Positions 54,647 to 64,000 of a stretch of 64,000 nucleotides of DNA are shown here, piece by piece; the first letter of the stretch is position 1, and every line of letters starts with the position of its first letter. This stretch comes from CAZENU01 sp965117035. GTDB lineage: Bacteria; Chloroflexota; Dehalococcoidia; Lucifugimonadales; CAZENU01. The position numbers were made by a program, and so were the translations under genes. The DNA is taken from NCBI GenBank assembly GCA_965117035.1, contig OZ220748.1:434001-498000 (forward strand), in the 5' to 3' direction. The notes under the pieces were generated by a model. That model did no database searches. It saw nothing but the letters and a program-made list of their open reading frames with translations, and was not told where the DNA came from.

Positions 54647-55554
54647 ACATCGACTTTGATATGTCTCAAGTGCTCGCTGCTGAGTTTGGGGTGGGAAGAA
54701 GGATTGGCGAGGATGTTGAGTACTCCCTGCTTCCTGCTGATGATACTGTGCAAGAGGCCCTCCTTGGGGAAGCGAAGACCACCTTAACTGACATAGCTCA
54801 ACAAACAGCCGCTCCACTTCAATTTGACCCTGGCGAAAAATACTCAGGCAACGAGTACTTGGTGTTACCTGTGCAACATGAGCTGGCTGCTTCACTCATG
54901 GAACTGCACGAAGTAGATAGACCACAGTTGGATTCTCCCAATCTGCAGCGCCTCCGTTTATCGTTCTGTTATTTCTTGCGTGGCATGGACAACGATGGTA
55001 GGCGTCTGACTGCGATTAACCGGGCATCGCAGTTCAAGGCCACATTGGGGAGACAAGGCAGACTCGTAATACTGTCGGACTCCCTTCGCGTGATTCCAGA
55101 CCCGGTGATGCAGTTGAATGCCGGCTTTGATATTGTCATAGAAGGGGAGTTCGTTCACATTCTTCACCCTGCAAGCTTTAGGGCTTTGGCCAATGTAGAT
55201 GAAGCAATAGCGCAAGCTGTCCCACGAAATGTAGAAGCCATTTCGCGGGCAGCTCCTTATGTGGAATGGGCCAACATAGAGGAATACGCAGTTGGTCATC
55301 CACGAGCCGCGAGCCTCCTGTCATCAATCCGTACGCAAGGGTACGCGGAGAGTGTAGACAAGGCCGAGCTTGAGTCGTTATGTGGGCGAACAGGTGTCTC
55401 AATCGATAATTCCGGAGGACAGATTGTTGTACCAGACAACCAAGTCCTTGCCTTCCTTGAGATTGTCGACCGACGGAGATATGAGATTGGCCTGGTGCCT
55501 GGCACCTCGGAGCGGTACAGAGCGTCTAGCCGGGCAAGACTTGGAAGAAGTTGA
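54643..55554 (+). CDS. kwaB: Kiwa system effector KwaB (DUF4868, putative)
   Basis: A 303-aa soluble protein with DUF4868 features: RLRLSFCYFLRGMDNDGRRL, AINRASQFKATLGRQGRLVI, MQLNAGFDIVIEGEFVHILH, PASFRAL, and a C-terminal VPDNQVLAFLEIVDRRRYEI preceding a basic tail. In Kiwa, KwaB is the DNA-binding effector that stops phage replication. ATGA overlap with KwaA supports a two-gene unit. It is A+T-rich compared with flanking hsd genes. The assignment rests on family resemblance plus the membrane-protein partner. Confidence 0.7.
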   Translation: MNIDFDMSQVLAAEFGVGRRIGEDVEYSLLPADDTVQEALLGEAKTTLTDIAQQTAAPLQFDPGEKYSGNEYLVLPVQHELAASLMELHEVDRPQLDSPNLQRLRLSFCYFLRGMDNDGRRLTAINRASQFKATLGRQGRLVILSDSLRVIPDPVMQLNAGFDIVIEGEFVHILHPASFRALANVDEAIAQAVPRNVEAISRAAPYVEWANIEEYAVGHPRAASLLSSIRTQGYAESVDKAELESLCGRTGVSIDNSGGQIVVPDNQVLAFLEIVDRRRYEIGLVPGTSERYRASSRARLGRS

Positions 55555-55584
55555 AGCAGGGTAGCCAAGGGTCTATCAGAGTCA

Positions 55585-55767
55585 ATGTCGAGCAAATCTT
55601 CACAGTATGGCTGGCAAGTCGCGCATGGCGTCGACATGGTCCCCGAAGAGCCAAGTGCGGAGACTGACGACGATGGACGCCCTCGGCGAATCCAACCGGT
55701 AGTCCGCACGTTCATTGGAGGAAGTCATACAAGCCATATGGTGAGTTCTGTAAGGAGTGACAGGTAG
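55585..55767 (+). pseudogene. Remnant of hsdR 5' end (duplicated fragment)
   Basis: The frame reads YGWQVAHGVDMVPEEPSAET-DDDG, clearly related to the true HsdR N-terminus LGWQVAHGPNIAPETPNSER-DDYG at 56688. Homology ends within about 30 codons and the frame stops at 55767. It lies between kwaB and the TIR-like gene and marks the former position of an hsdR start or a duplication made when the TIR module entered. Confidence 0.75.
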
Positions 55768-55769
55768 TG

Positions 55770-56159
55770 ATGGCCACCAAGAGTGCATTCATCAGCTTCG
55801 ACTACGACCATGACAATGACTTGCGTGGCAATCTGGTCACCCAGGCCAAGAGGTCTGACTCACCGTTCAGCATCACAGACTGGTCTGTGAAGGAGCCATT
55901 TGATGAAAAGTGGCGCGAAAGGGTGCGAGAGCTCATCGAGAGATCGGACCTCACCATCGTCATCTGTGGGGAGCAGACCCACCAAGCAAAGGGTGTGGAA
56001 GCGGAGGTCACGATGGTGCAGCAGGCTGGGAAACCCTACTTCCTGCTCAAGGGCCGCAGAGACAAGACGTGCACTCGTCCGAAGTCAGCGCCCAAGAGGA
56101 AGAAGATCCATCCCTGGACGTGGCCGACCCTAAAGGAGCTTATCGCCAATCCGAGGTAG
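55770..56159 (+). CDS. TIR-like (DUF1863/ThsB-type) domain protein
   Basis: A 129-aa single-domain protein: KSAFISFDYDHDNDLRGNLV, DSPFSITDWSVKEPFDEKW, SDLTIVICGEQTHQAKGVEAEV (Glu77/Glu79) and GKPYFLLKGRRDKTC. This matches the ThsB-like TIR family, whose members in Thoeris make a cyclic-ADP-ribose-type signal from NAD. No ThsA is present; the next gene, 2 bases away, encodes a membrane protein. ATG at 55770 follows AAGGAG by 12 bases. A diverged, broken copy of the same pair lies at 61326-62266. Confidence 0.85.
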   Translation: MATKSAFISFDYDHDNDLRGNLVTQAKRSDSPFSITDWSVKEPFDEKWRERVRELIERSDLTIVICGEQTHQAKGVEAEVTMVQQAGKPYFLLKGRRDKTCTRPKSAPKRKKIHPWTWPTLKELIANPR

Positions 56160-56161
56160 GC

Positions 56162-56677
56162 ATGGATGCCCAGAAGTGTGAATCATTGATTCCTAGTACC
56201 GAAGAGTCCTACGGCAAGTCATTCAAGGCAGACCTGCTGGAGCAGTACAAGCTCTACGTCCAGTCGGCTGACAACGCGAGCGAGCGTCGTATTGCGTCCA
56301 ACCGTTATCTGCTCACGCTCAACGCTGCTCTGGTGGCTGCGTATGGTTTCCAGTCCGCATTCACCGAGCGCGTGATTTTTGTTGTTCCTATAGCTGTGGC
56401 AGGCATTGCCCTCTCTCTGCTGTGGTACAGCATTATCAAGTCCTTTCGCGACTTGAACACCCTAAAGTTCGAGATCATCCATAAGTTGGAAACGCATTTG
56501 CCCGCTGCGTTGTATGGATACGAATGGCAGTTGGCCCAAGAGGGACGGGGCAAGTCCTACTGGCCGACGACGCATATCGAAAAGTGGATGCCCGTGCTCT
56601 TTCTTGCGCTCCATGTCATGGCGCTGGCAGCGAGCATTGCTTTCGCAATTTACGGCCTGCCGGATTGGGCGAAATAG
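56162..56677 (+). CDS. Membrane protein partner of TIR-like protein (SLATT/RipA-like)
   Basis: A 171-aa protein with LLEQYKLYVQSADNASERRI, two adjacent helices at about 49-66 and 76-94, a cytoplasmic loop (LNTLKFEIIHKLETHLPAAL) and a third helix near the C-terminus (LFLALHVMALAASIAFAIYG). This resembles SLATT-type or 'RipA-family' membrane proteins that act as pore-like effectors beside nucleotide-signal sensors. GAGGTAGG precedes the ATG; the TIR stop is 2 bases upstream. Effector function is inferred from this pairing, which recurs downstream. Confidence 0.75.
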   Translation: MDAQKCESLIPSTEESYGKSFKADLLEQYKLYVQSADNASERRIASNRYLLTLNAALVAAYGFQSAFTERVIFVVPIAVAGIALSLLWYSIIKSFRDLNTLKFEIIHKLETHLPAALYGYEWQLAQEGRGKSYWPTTHIEKWMPVLFLALHVMALAASIAFAIYGLPDWAK

Positions 56678-56687
56678 GTGTGCCCTC

Positions 56688-59828
<3,141 letters not shown>

Positions 59829-59880
59829 GCCCGCATGTCTAAATCACTACCGCATAATATCTGAAGCACTTGGTTTCAGC

Positions 59881-60357
59881 CTACTCTGGCCTAAGTCGAC
59901 CACACCAGGCTCCCAACGCGCCGCTGATCTTGTCGGTGAGCGACCATGAATCGGAGGAAAAATCGGCGGCATAGATGAATGCGTTGGCTGCCCCACGGTC
60001 GAAGATGCCTCTGCCCACCGTGACGTCGTGAATCACTAACACCGGTAGTCGAAGGGAATAGGCCAAAGCAGCTTCGATGTGATTCCATTCGGTGCCAAGG
60101 CTAAATGGAGATGTGATTGCATCACCCTTCAGTTTGCCTGACTGGACTTCGATCTGCGGGATACCCAGGATAATCGCCCCATAGCAACGCTCCATTAGTT
60201 GGATCACTTCTTCCAGCGGTAGCTGGCTGGGAAGGTCCGTCACGCCGATCGAGCGAGGATCTAGCCCACGTACTCGCAGTAGGTTCTTGAATTTATCGAG
60301 ACCCGAACGGTGCTCTGGAGGAACCCAAGTAGGCTGGCTAACAAATACTGGCCTCAC
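59881..60357 (-). CDS. Rossmann-like protein (nucleoside 2-deoxyribosyltransferase/TIR-like)
   Basis: About 158 aa: VRPVFVSQPTWVPPEHRSGL, RGLDPRSIGVTDLPSQLPLE, ERCYGAIILGIPQIEV, TEWNHIEAALAYSLRLPVLV and GRGIFDRGAANAF. The layout (N-terminal strand, Cys-Gly-Ala-Ile-Ile strand, WN.IEAALAY...PVL helix) resembles NDT/TIR-like sensors often found near defence genes. A GTG at 60357 has AGGAG 10 bases upstream; a GTG at 60384 is an alternative. Converges on hsdR. No function can be named. Confidence 0.65.
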   Translation of the reverse strand: MRPVFVSQPTWVPPEHRSGLDKFKNLLRVRGLDPRSIGVTDLPSQLPLEEVIQLMERCYGAIILGIPQIEVQSGKLKGDAITSPFSLGTEWNHIEAALAYSLRLPVLVIHDVTVGRGIFDRGAANAFIYAADFSSDSWSLTDKISGALGAWCGRLRPE

Positions 60358-60384
60358 AGCGCTCACACTCCTACCCGAATTCAC

Positions 60385-60491
60385 TCAAGTTTACTGAGGA
60401 TGCGACAATCGGGCAATTCGATCAAGGTACCCAGGGCCAAGTGTGGCCGGACGCCCCTGAGCCCGGTCAGAGGAAAGCTTAAGGACGGCGG
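60385..60491. other. Short gap, nothing assigned
   Basis: No supported gene or structure. Confidence 0.3.
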
Positions 60492-60846
60492 CTACAAATA
60501 AGGCTCGTCCAACCACATCATCTGTGTGGTTGGTTTCGTTCTGTGCCGCGAACCCGCGAGGCGTGTCTGAGCGGGCGGCGCATACGGGAACTCAAGACCG
60601 CGTCGGGACCGGCGAAGCTTCTCGTCAAGCTCATGAGGCTCTATGCTGGTGATGCCTGCGGCGCTACGGCTTGAAGCCGAGCAGGTTGTTTCGGCGGTCG
60701 AGTTGGAGAAGCCGCTTCGCCCACTCACCGATCCGTCGTAATACGGCATCATCGTTACCGCTGGCCTTCATATCGCCAGCACCATCCCTCAGGTCTGGGC
60801 CTTCAGAAGGGCTTGAGTCATGCATCTCGTTTGCCATCGTCACCAC
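60492..60846 (-). pseudogene. N-terminal remnant of a DUF4011-type helicase-like protein
   Basis: Frame 60846-60664 ends IGEWAKRLLQLDRRNNLLGFKP then stops. The adjacent frame continues SAAGITSIEPHELDEKLRRS-RRGLEFPYAPP before running into unrelated sequence. Together these resemble the start of very large DUF4011/AAA helicase proteins seen in defence islands (the LLxLxxRNxLLxFxP motif). A one-base phase change splits the remnant, and all downstream domains are missing. Confidence 0.6.
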
Positions 60847-60915
60847 GAACTCACCTTACTCCTCCCGCCAGATCTCCAGTCAACATAGGCGTCCCAGATG
60901 CTTGCGCTGCGCAGC

Positions 60916-61251
60916 CTACCGACTTCGGCCCTGATTGCACGGCATTCTGTGCTGCGAAAGCAGGTCGGCCACCTCGAAGAGCCTAGCTTTGGGATCATTG
61001 TTGTAGCGGATATGGATGTGGTCGGCTTGATAGCTCGAAATGCAAAGGCGCGCGACGAGGCTGTTCAACTCAGCACGCAGGTCGGCCGACTCTCCAATGT
61101 AGATATCGTCGAACGTGCCGCCCATTGCTCGTGAATAGATGAAGGTGGCCCCGCGTGGGGCAGCAGATTGTGTTGGCCCTCCGATGAGCGGCGTTGCCAA
61201 CTCGTGGTCTTCGTACTCATAGGCTTTGGATGCTCCGTACCAAGTGCTCAT
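60916..61251 (-). CDS. GIY-YIG-like protein
   Basis: A 111-aa protein. GATFIYSRAMGGTFDDIYIGES corresponds to the GIY...YIG strands, ADLRAEL follows with the expected Arg, ADHIHIRYNNDPKARLFEVADLL carries the conserved Glu region, and HRMPCNQ is the usual ending. Such small domains may be nucleases or recognition factors. ATG at 61251 follows AGAGGT. It lies between two decayed genes on the same strand. Confidence 0.68.
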   Translation of the reverse strand: MSTWYGASKAYEYEDHELATPLIGGPTQSAAPRGATFIYSRAMGGTFDDIYIGESADLRAELNSLVARLCISSYQADHIHIRYNNDPKARLFEVADLLSQHRMPCNQGRSR

Positions 61252-61325
61252 TGGATACCTCTCTTTCAGCTCGGTCCCGGATATCAAATGCCTCTAGGTG
61301 ATGCCCCTCAGCACCTCAGCGGCGA

Positions 61326-61855
61326 TCACCCGCAGGAGGACGCGAGGAAGGAAAGACGGTCCGCCGCCTGAGCGGCAGGCCCTCGTGAACCTGAACGGAT
61401 TTGCCCACACACGACCATGAAGATCGAGTAGCCGATTGGCAGCAAATAGAGTGTACAGAAGAGCATCGGCAGCGTCTTCTCTACCCTAGTCAGTCTCTTA
61501 AGGCCGCGCTGTGCTCCCACTCTGTCTTGAAGAACTGATACGGCAGCATTTCCTCAAGCGGACCCATCGCATCGAACTTCATGCGGTTCAGCCGTCGGTA
61601 AGCCTGCAAGACGACGATCCATGAGATCGAGACCAACACACCGAACAGCCCGACGACTCCGATGATGGCATTCATCAGACCCGACGGTACATCACCGACC
61701 CCAAACCGGACCAGCGCCGCGAGCAGCACGACCAGCCCGACATGCAGGCTGACGTACAGGCGATTCACACCCTCGCGTCGCTGGCTGACACGATCTATGA
61801 GCCCAGCATGGAGTTTGTATATCTCAAGCAGGTGCTCAGGGTCCGAGCCAGCCAT
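61326..61855 (-). pseudogene. Frameshifted second copy of the TIR-partner membrane protein
   Basis: Frame 61855-61490 reads LLEIYKLHAGLIDRVSQRRE, two helices, then LNRMKFDAMGPLEEMLPYQF-FKTEWE, paralogous to the protein at 56162-56677, and stops at LRD. The next phase (61520-61326) supplies the missing C-terminal helix (TLPMLFCTLYLLPIGYSIFM). A one-base loss near 61495 explains the break. Its ATG overlaps the TIR-like stop (TGATG), preserving the same gene order as the intact pair. Confidence 0.75.
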
Positions 61856-62266
61856 CAGCCGAGTTTCCTGATTGCCTCAACGACGCTCTCGGTATTCCAC
61901 CCGACGATCTCATCGGCGGCATCTCTGACCGTCTGGGATATTCGCTCAGCGCCCCACGGGCGGATCGCGAGAATGGGCTTGCTGGTAGAGAATCCGCCTT
62001 CCGCTAGGTCAATCTCGATGTTTGATCCACTTGTTGTAGCTGGCATAGACGCCAGCCAAGATGATCACAACATGGCATCGCGTCATCTGATTCAGAATAG
62101 CTCGGCGTAGAGCGGCGTCGCTGCGAGCGTTGTGAATCGGATCGTCCGGTGGAACCGAGTAGTCTCGGAACCTGAAGTAGGGACGCGCTCTCAGCAGTTT
62201 GACGAGACGCTCGTACTGGTCGGAATAGTTCCACGAATGGCTGATGAATAGATTGTACGTCTTCAC
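61855..62266 (-). pseudogene. Frameshifted second copy of the TIR-like gene
   Basis: Frame 62266-62009 gives VKTYNLFISHSWNYSDQYERL, YFRFRDYSVPPDDPI and CHVVIILAGVYASYNKWI. The next phase gives IEIDLAEGGFSTSKPILAI, then RPWGAERISQTV and IVGWNTESVVEAIRKL. Together this is a full TIR-like (DUF1863) domain with the catalytic-Glu region W-I-x-I-E. The span is one base over a multiple of three; dropping one A from an AAA run near 62020 restores WINIEIDLA. GTG start with AGGA upstream. Confidence 0.78.
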
Positions 62267-62638
62267 TGTCCTGCTCTCTTCGTATGCTCGGTGGGCATCT
62301 GGTGGGGCGAGAGCGCGGACCGCTGGCGGCACCTCTCTCACACCTACACCTCTAACTTGAACCTCAATTTGAAGGTTCTTGATTTTATCAAGTCTGGTAC
62401 GCTGGCCCGGACCGCACGCCCCACAGCCGCGACGTGTCGGACGCCGGCGAACGCGGCCGCCAGGGTTAGAATCGGGGCACGGCGCAACGGACACCCACGA
62501 GGGGCGCTTGCCTCGACTGCCGCGAACCGAGCGGCGCGTACAGCCGATGCCCACGGCACCGACGGGCGTCGGCGGCAGCGGCGAAACGTTACCGTGGACG
62601 GCTGTCACGCGCCCGGTGACTGCCCCTCAGGATAGGAG
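62267..62638. other. Intergenic region upstream of decayed TIR-like gene
   Basis: It holds small dyads GAACCT-N8-AGGTTC (62360-62379) and CTTGAT-TTT-ATCAAG (62378-62392), possible operator or promoter elements for the leftward TIR-like gene. Long frames here look like GC-rich shadows. Confidence 0.35.
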
Positions 62639-62878
62639 TTGCGCGGGATGGTGAAGCGAAGTGGCGGCGCTGTGCTAGCCCGAAAATGTCGGAGGCAGTA
62701 CCGGTACGAACACCCGAACTCGCGCACATGCTCAGCAACGTGCAGACAGGCGCGGTCCCGGCACAACAGAGCGGTGGCGGAACGGGCGGCGCGAGAGCGG
62801 GAAGAGCGAGAGCGGAATGCGCGAGTCGCCTGGAAGTGGCAGCGAGACGGGCGGCACGGGCTGCGCAGGAGCGGATAG
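62639..62878 (+). CDS. Possible small zinc-finger protein (perhaps frameshifted)
   Basis: The 79-aa frame includes KCRRQYRYEHPNSRTCSATC then RQARSRHNRAVAERAARERE, typical of short zinc-ribbon proteins with a basic helix. A neighbouring phase ending at 62958 reads ERNRKGLCVHCGKKKSRLRR-HRC, another Cys-pair, suggesting one gene split by an indel. Support is weak. Confidence 0.35.
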   Translation: MRGMVKRSGGAVLARKCRRQYRYEHPNSRTCSATCRQARSRHNRAVAERAAREREERERNARVAWKWQRDGRHGLRRSG

Positions 62879-62958
62879 AGCAAGAGCGGAATCGGAAGGG
62901 CCTGTGTGTCCACTGCGGGAAGAAGAAGAGCAGGCTCAGGCGACACCGCTGCTGGTAG

Positions 62959-63428
62959 GGTCACACCCTGAGCGATACGGACTCAGGATGGAGAGTGTCA
63001 CACCACCGACAGGACGACTGCGGCACGCTGCGAACGCCATTCGTGATCTCGGACGAATCCCCCGAGCACCCTCATTCCTATTGGGGAGTAGGGGCGAGCA
63101 CCTGAGAGAGAGACAGAGGAAAACGCCGCATAGATATATATCTTAGGATAGCCAATCGACAACCGCTTCCCCCGTACCCGGGTGGGCATGTGTGGCAGGG
63201 TGTCTACAGGGGTTCGCCCCGCTCCGTCTCTCTCAGGTCGGACTTGTCCATGCCCCTGGAGCGGCCGCCCGATCTCCCCTGCAGCTCGAAGGCCCATGGC
63301 CCTTGGGGGGAAAGTGGCCGCGGCGTAACCGGGCGTCCAGCGCCGCCGCCGACAGCTCCCCTGACGGACAGCGCCGCCTACCTACTGGACGGCGGCGCAT
63401 CGGGGTTTGGGTTGACCGTGCGCAGATC
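62959..63428. other. Region with no supported gene
   Basis: No recognisable gene, RNA or repeat. TATATATCTTA near 63135 is an isolated A+T-rich spot that could be a promoter. Confidence 0.3.
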
Positions 63429-63641
63429 CTACCGTTTGCGCCGTGGATCGGCGCGGTCGGCCCGCTCCTGCAGGTCGTCGGCCAGCCGCTCGATGGCCCG
63501 CGCCGCCGTCAGCAGCATGCACGTCGAGCAACGACAGTCCGGGCCGTGGGCGACGGCGGCCGCGCCCGCCTGAGCCATCCACTCGCGCCAGCGGGCAACC
63601 CCCAAGGGCGCTCCGGGTGTTGCCAGAGACCCCGGTCCCAT
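63429..63641 (-). CDS. Possible small protein with CXCX2C motif (70 aa)
   Basis: The frame reads ARWREWMAQAGAAAVAHGPD, CRCSTCMLLTAARAIERLAD and a basic end DPRRKR, which looks like real protein, whereas its N-terminal 16 residues do not. No clear ribosome-binding site; the start may be an internal TTG. It overlaps antisense to a short collagen-like stretch. Unrecognised. Confidence 0.35.
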   Translation of the reverse strand: MGPGSLATPGAPLGVARWREWMAQAGAAAVAHGPDCRCSTCMLLTAARAIERLADDLQERADRADPRRKR

Positions 63642-63696
63642 CGGCCCACAGGGCGACCCGGGGCAACGGGGCGAGACCGGCCCGCGCGGCGCTCAG
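63607..63696 (+). other. Short collagen-like Gly-X-Y coding stretch
   Basis: One plus-strand phase reads GAPGVARDPGPIGPQGDPGQ then RGETGPRGAQ: nine of ten triplets begin with Gly. No start codon or complete gene is visible, and the phase ends at a TAG about 80 bases later. It may be a remnant of a collagen-like or phage tail-fibre gene. Confidence 0.3.
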
Positions 63697-64000
63697 AGCT
63701 CGGCAGGGCCACCGCGGCGGCAGGGGACGAGCGGGAGAACGTGGTTTCGGTCGATGGTCCAGCGGGTGGCCTAGGCGCGGCCCGGCGCCGCCTTCAGTGT
63801 CATGTGCGCTCAGTTCAGGACTCTTGCACCGTGTTGCGTCAAAAGTAACTGTTACCGAGCGGCATACGTTGCCTCATAAGTCGGTGTTACCGAAGGCTCG
63901 TGTTCCTGGCGCCGATCCGCAGTGTCCCACAGGGCCTCAAGGGCAGCGTCGAGACGCGCCTTGAGGCGAACAGGATTGATGGACCGGTAGGTCCGATCGA

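Noticed and set aside
63192..63848. A 218-codon plus-strand frame near the window end
   Set aside because: Composition is dominated by Arg, Pro, Gly and Ala with no motif, and better evidence exists for short frames in other phases.

Overview
The window is a high-GC bacterial chromosome segment. The mix of genes (a T-box-controlled leucyl-tRNA synthetase, YbhB-type and PQQ-propeller lipoproteins, a DapA-like aldolase, a multi-Asp-box sialidase-like protein, an acyl-CoA dehydrogenase) suggests an uncultured Chloroflexota, perhaps a Dehalococcoidia/SAR202 relative. This is an inference from gene content; no rRNA is present to confirm it.

Region 1 (1-30.7 kb) is orderly housekeeping and metabolic DNA. 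It holds a DUF5131/TcmP three-Cys-motif pair, an alpha/beta hydrolase coupled to a beta-propeller lipoprotein, leuS behind a T-box with its own terminator, and a three-gene ABC-2 exporter operon followed by a truncated HigB/HigA pair. Next come a methyltransferase/NUDIX pair, an XRE-ImmA/IrrE pair, a DUF4349-PKD lipoprotein, tRNA-Glu(UUC), and an MFS transporter behind what looks like a leader-peptide attenuator. After that are an acyl-CoA dehydrogenase cluster and a run of glycan-handling-like and amidohydrolase genes.

Region 2 (30.7-49 kb) is accessory DNA: a frameshifted DNA methyltransferase-HNH fusion, small membrane proteins, a striking J-domain/coiled-coil/signal-peptidase-like fusion protein, a three-gene DUF4365 operon, an IS21 remnant, and a complete IS1182-family element. 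The IS1182 copy splits a large metallopeptidase-like gene, which can be rejoined exactly in frame by removing the element and one 4-bp target duplication.

Region 3 (49.4-59.8 kb) is the main interest. A type I restriction-modification operon (hsdM, hsdS, hsdR) starts with a HigA-type regulator behind a perfect 10+10 bp operator-like palindrome and carries several nested accessory modules. These are a small membrane protein; a HEPN toxin with the HepT motif RX4HXY, whose MntA-type nucleotidyltransferase (GSX10DXD) is fused to the N-terminus of HsdS; a Kiwa-like pair (KwaA/KwaB); and a TIR-like protein plus membrane-protein pair preceded by a duplicated remnant of the hsdR 5' end. All genes share one strand with overlapping or near-zero junctions, so they probably form one transcription unit: a restriction core with several abortive or guard modules attached.

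Region 4 (59.8-64 kb) is a decaying island: a Rossmann/TIR-like protein, a DUF4011-type N-terminal remnant, a GIY-YIG-like protein, a second but frameshifted copy of the TIR/membrane-protein pair, and poorly organised sequence to the window end. Several single-base frameshifts occur here, so assembly error and real decay both need to be considered.
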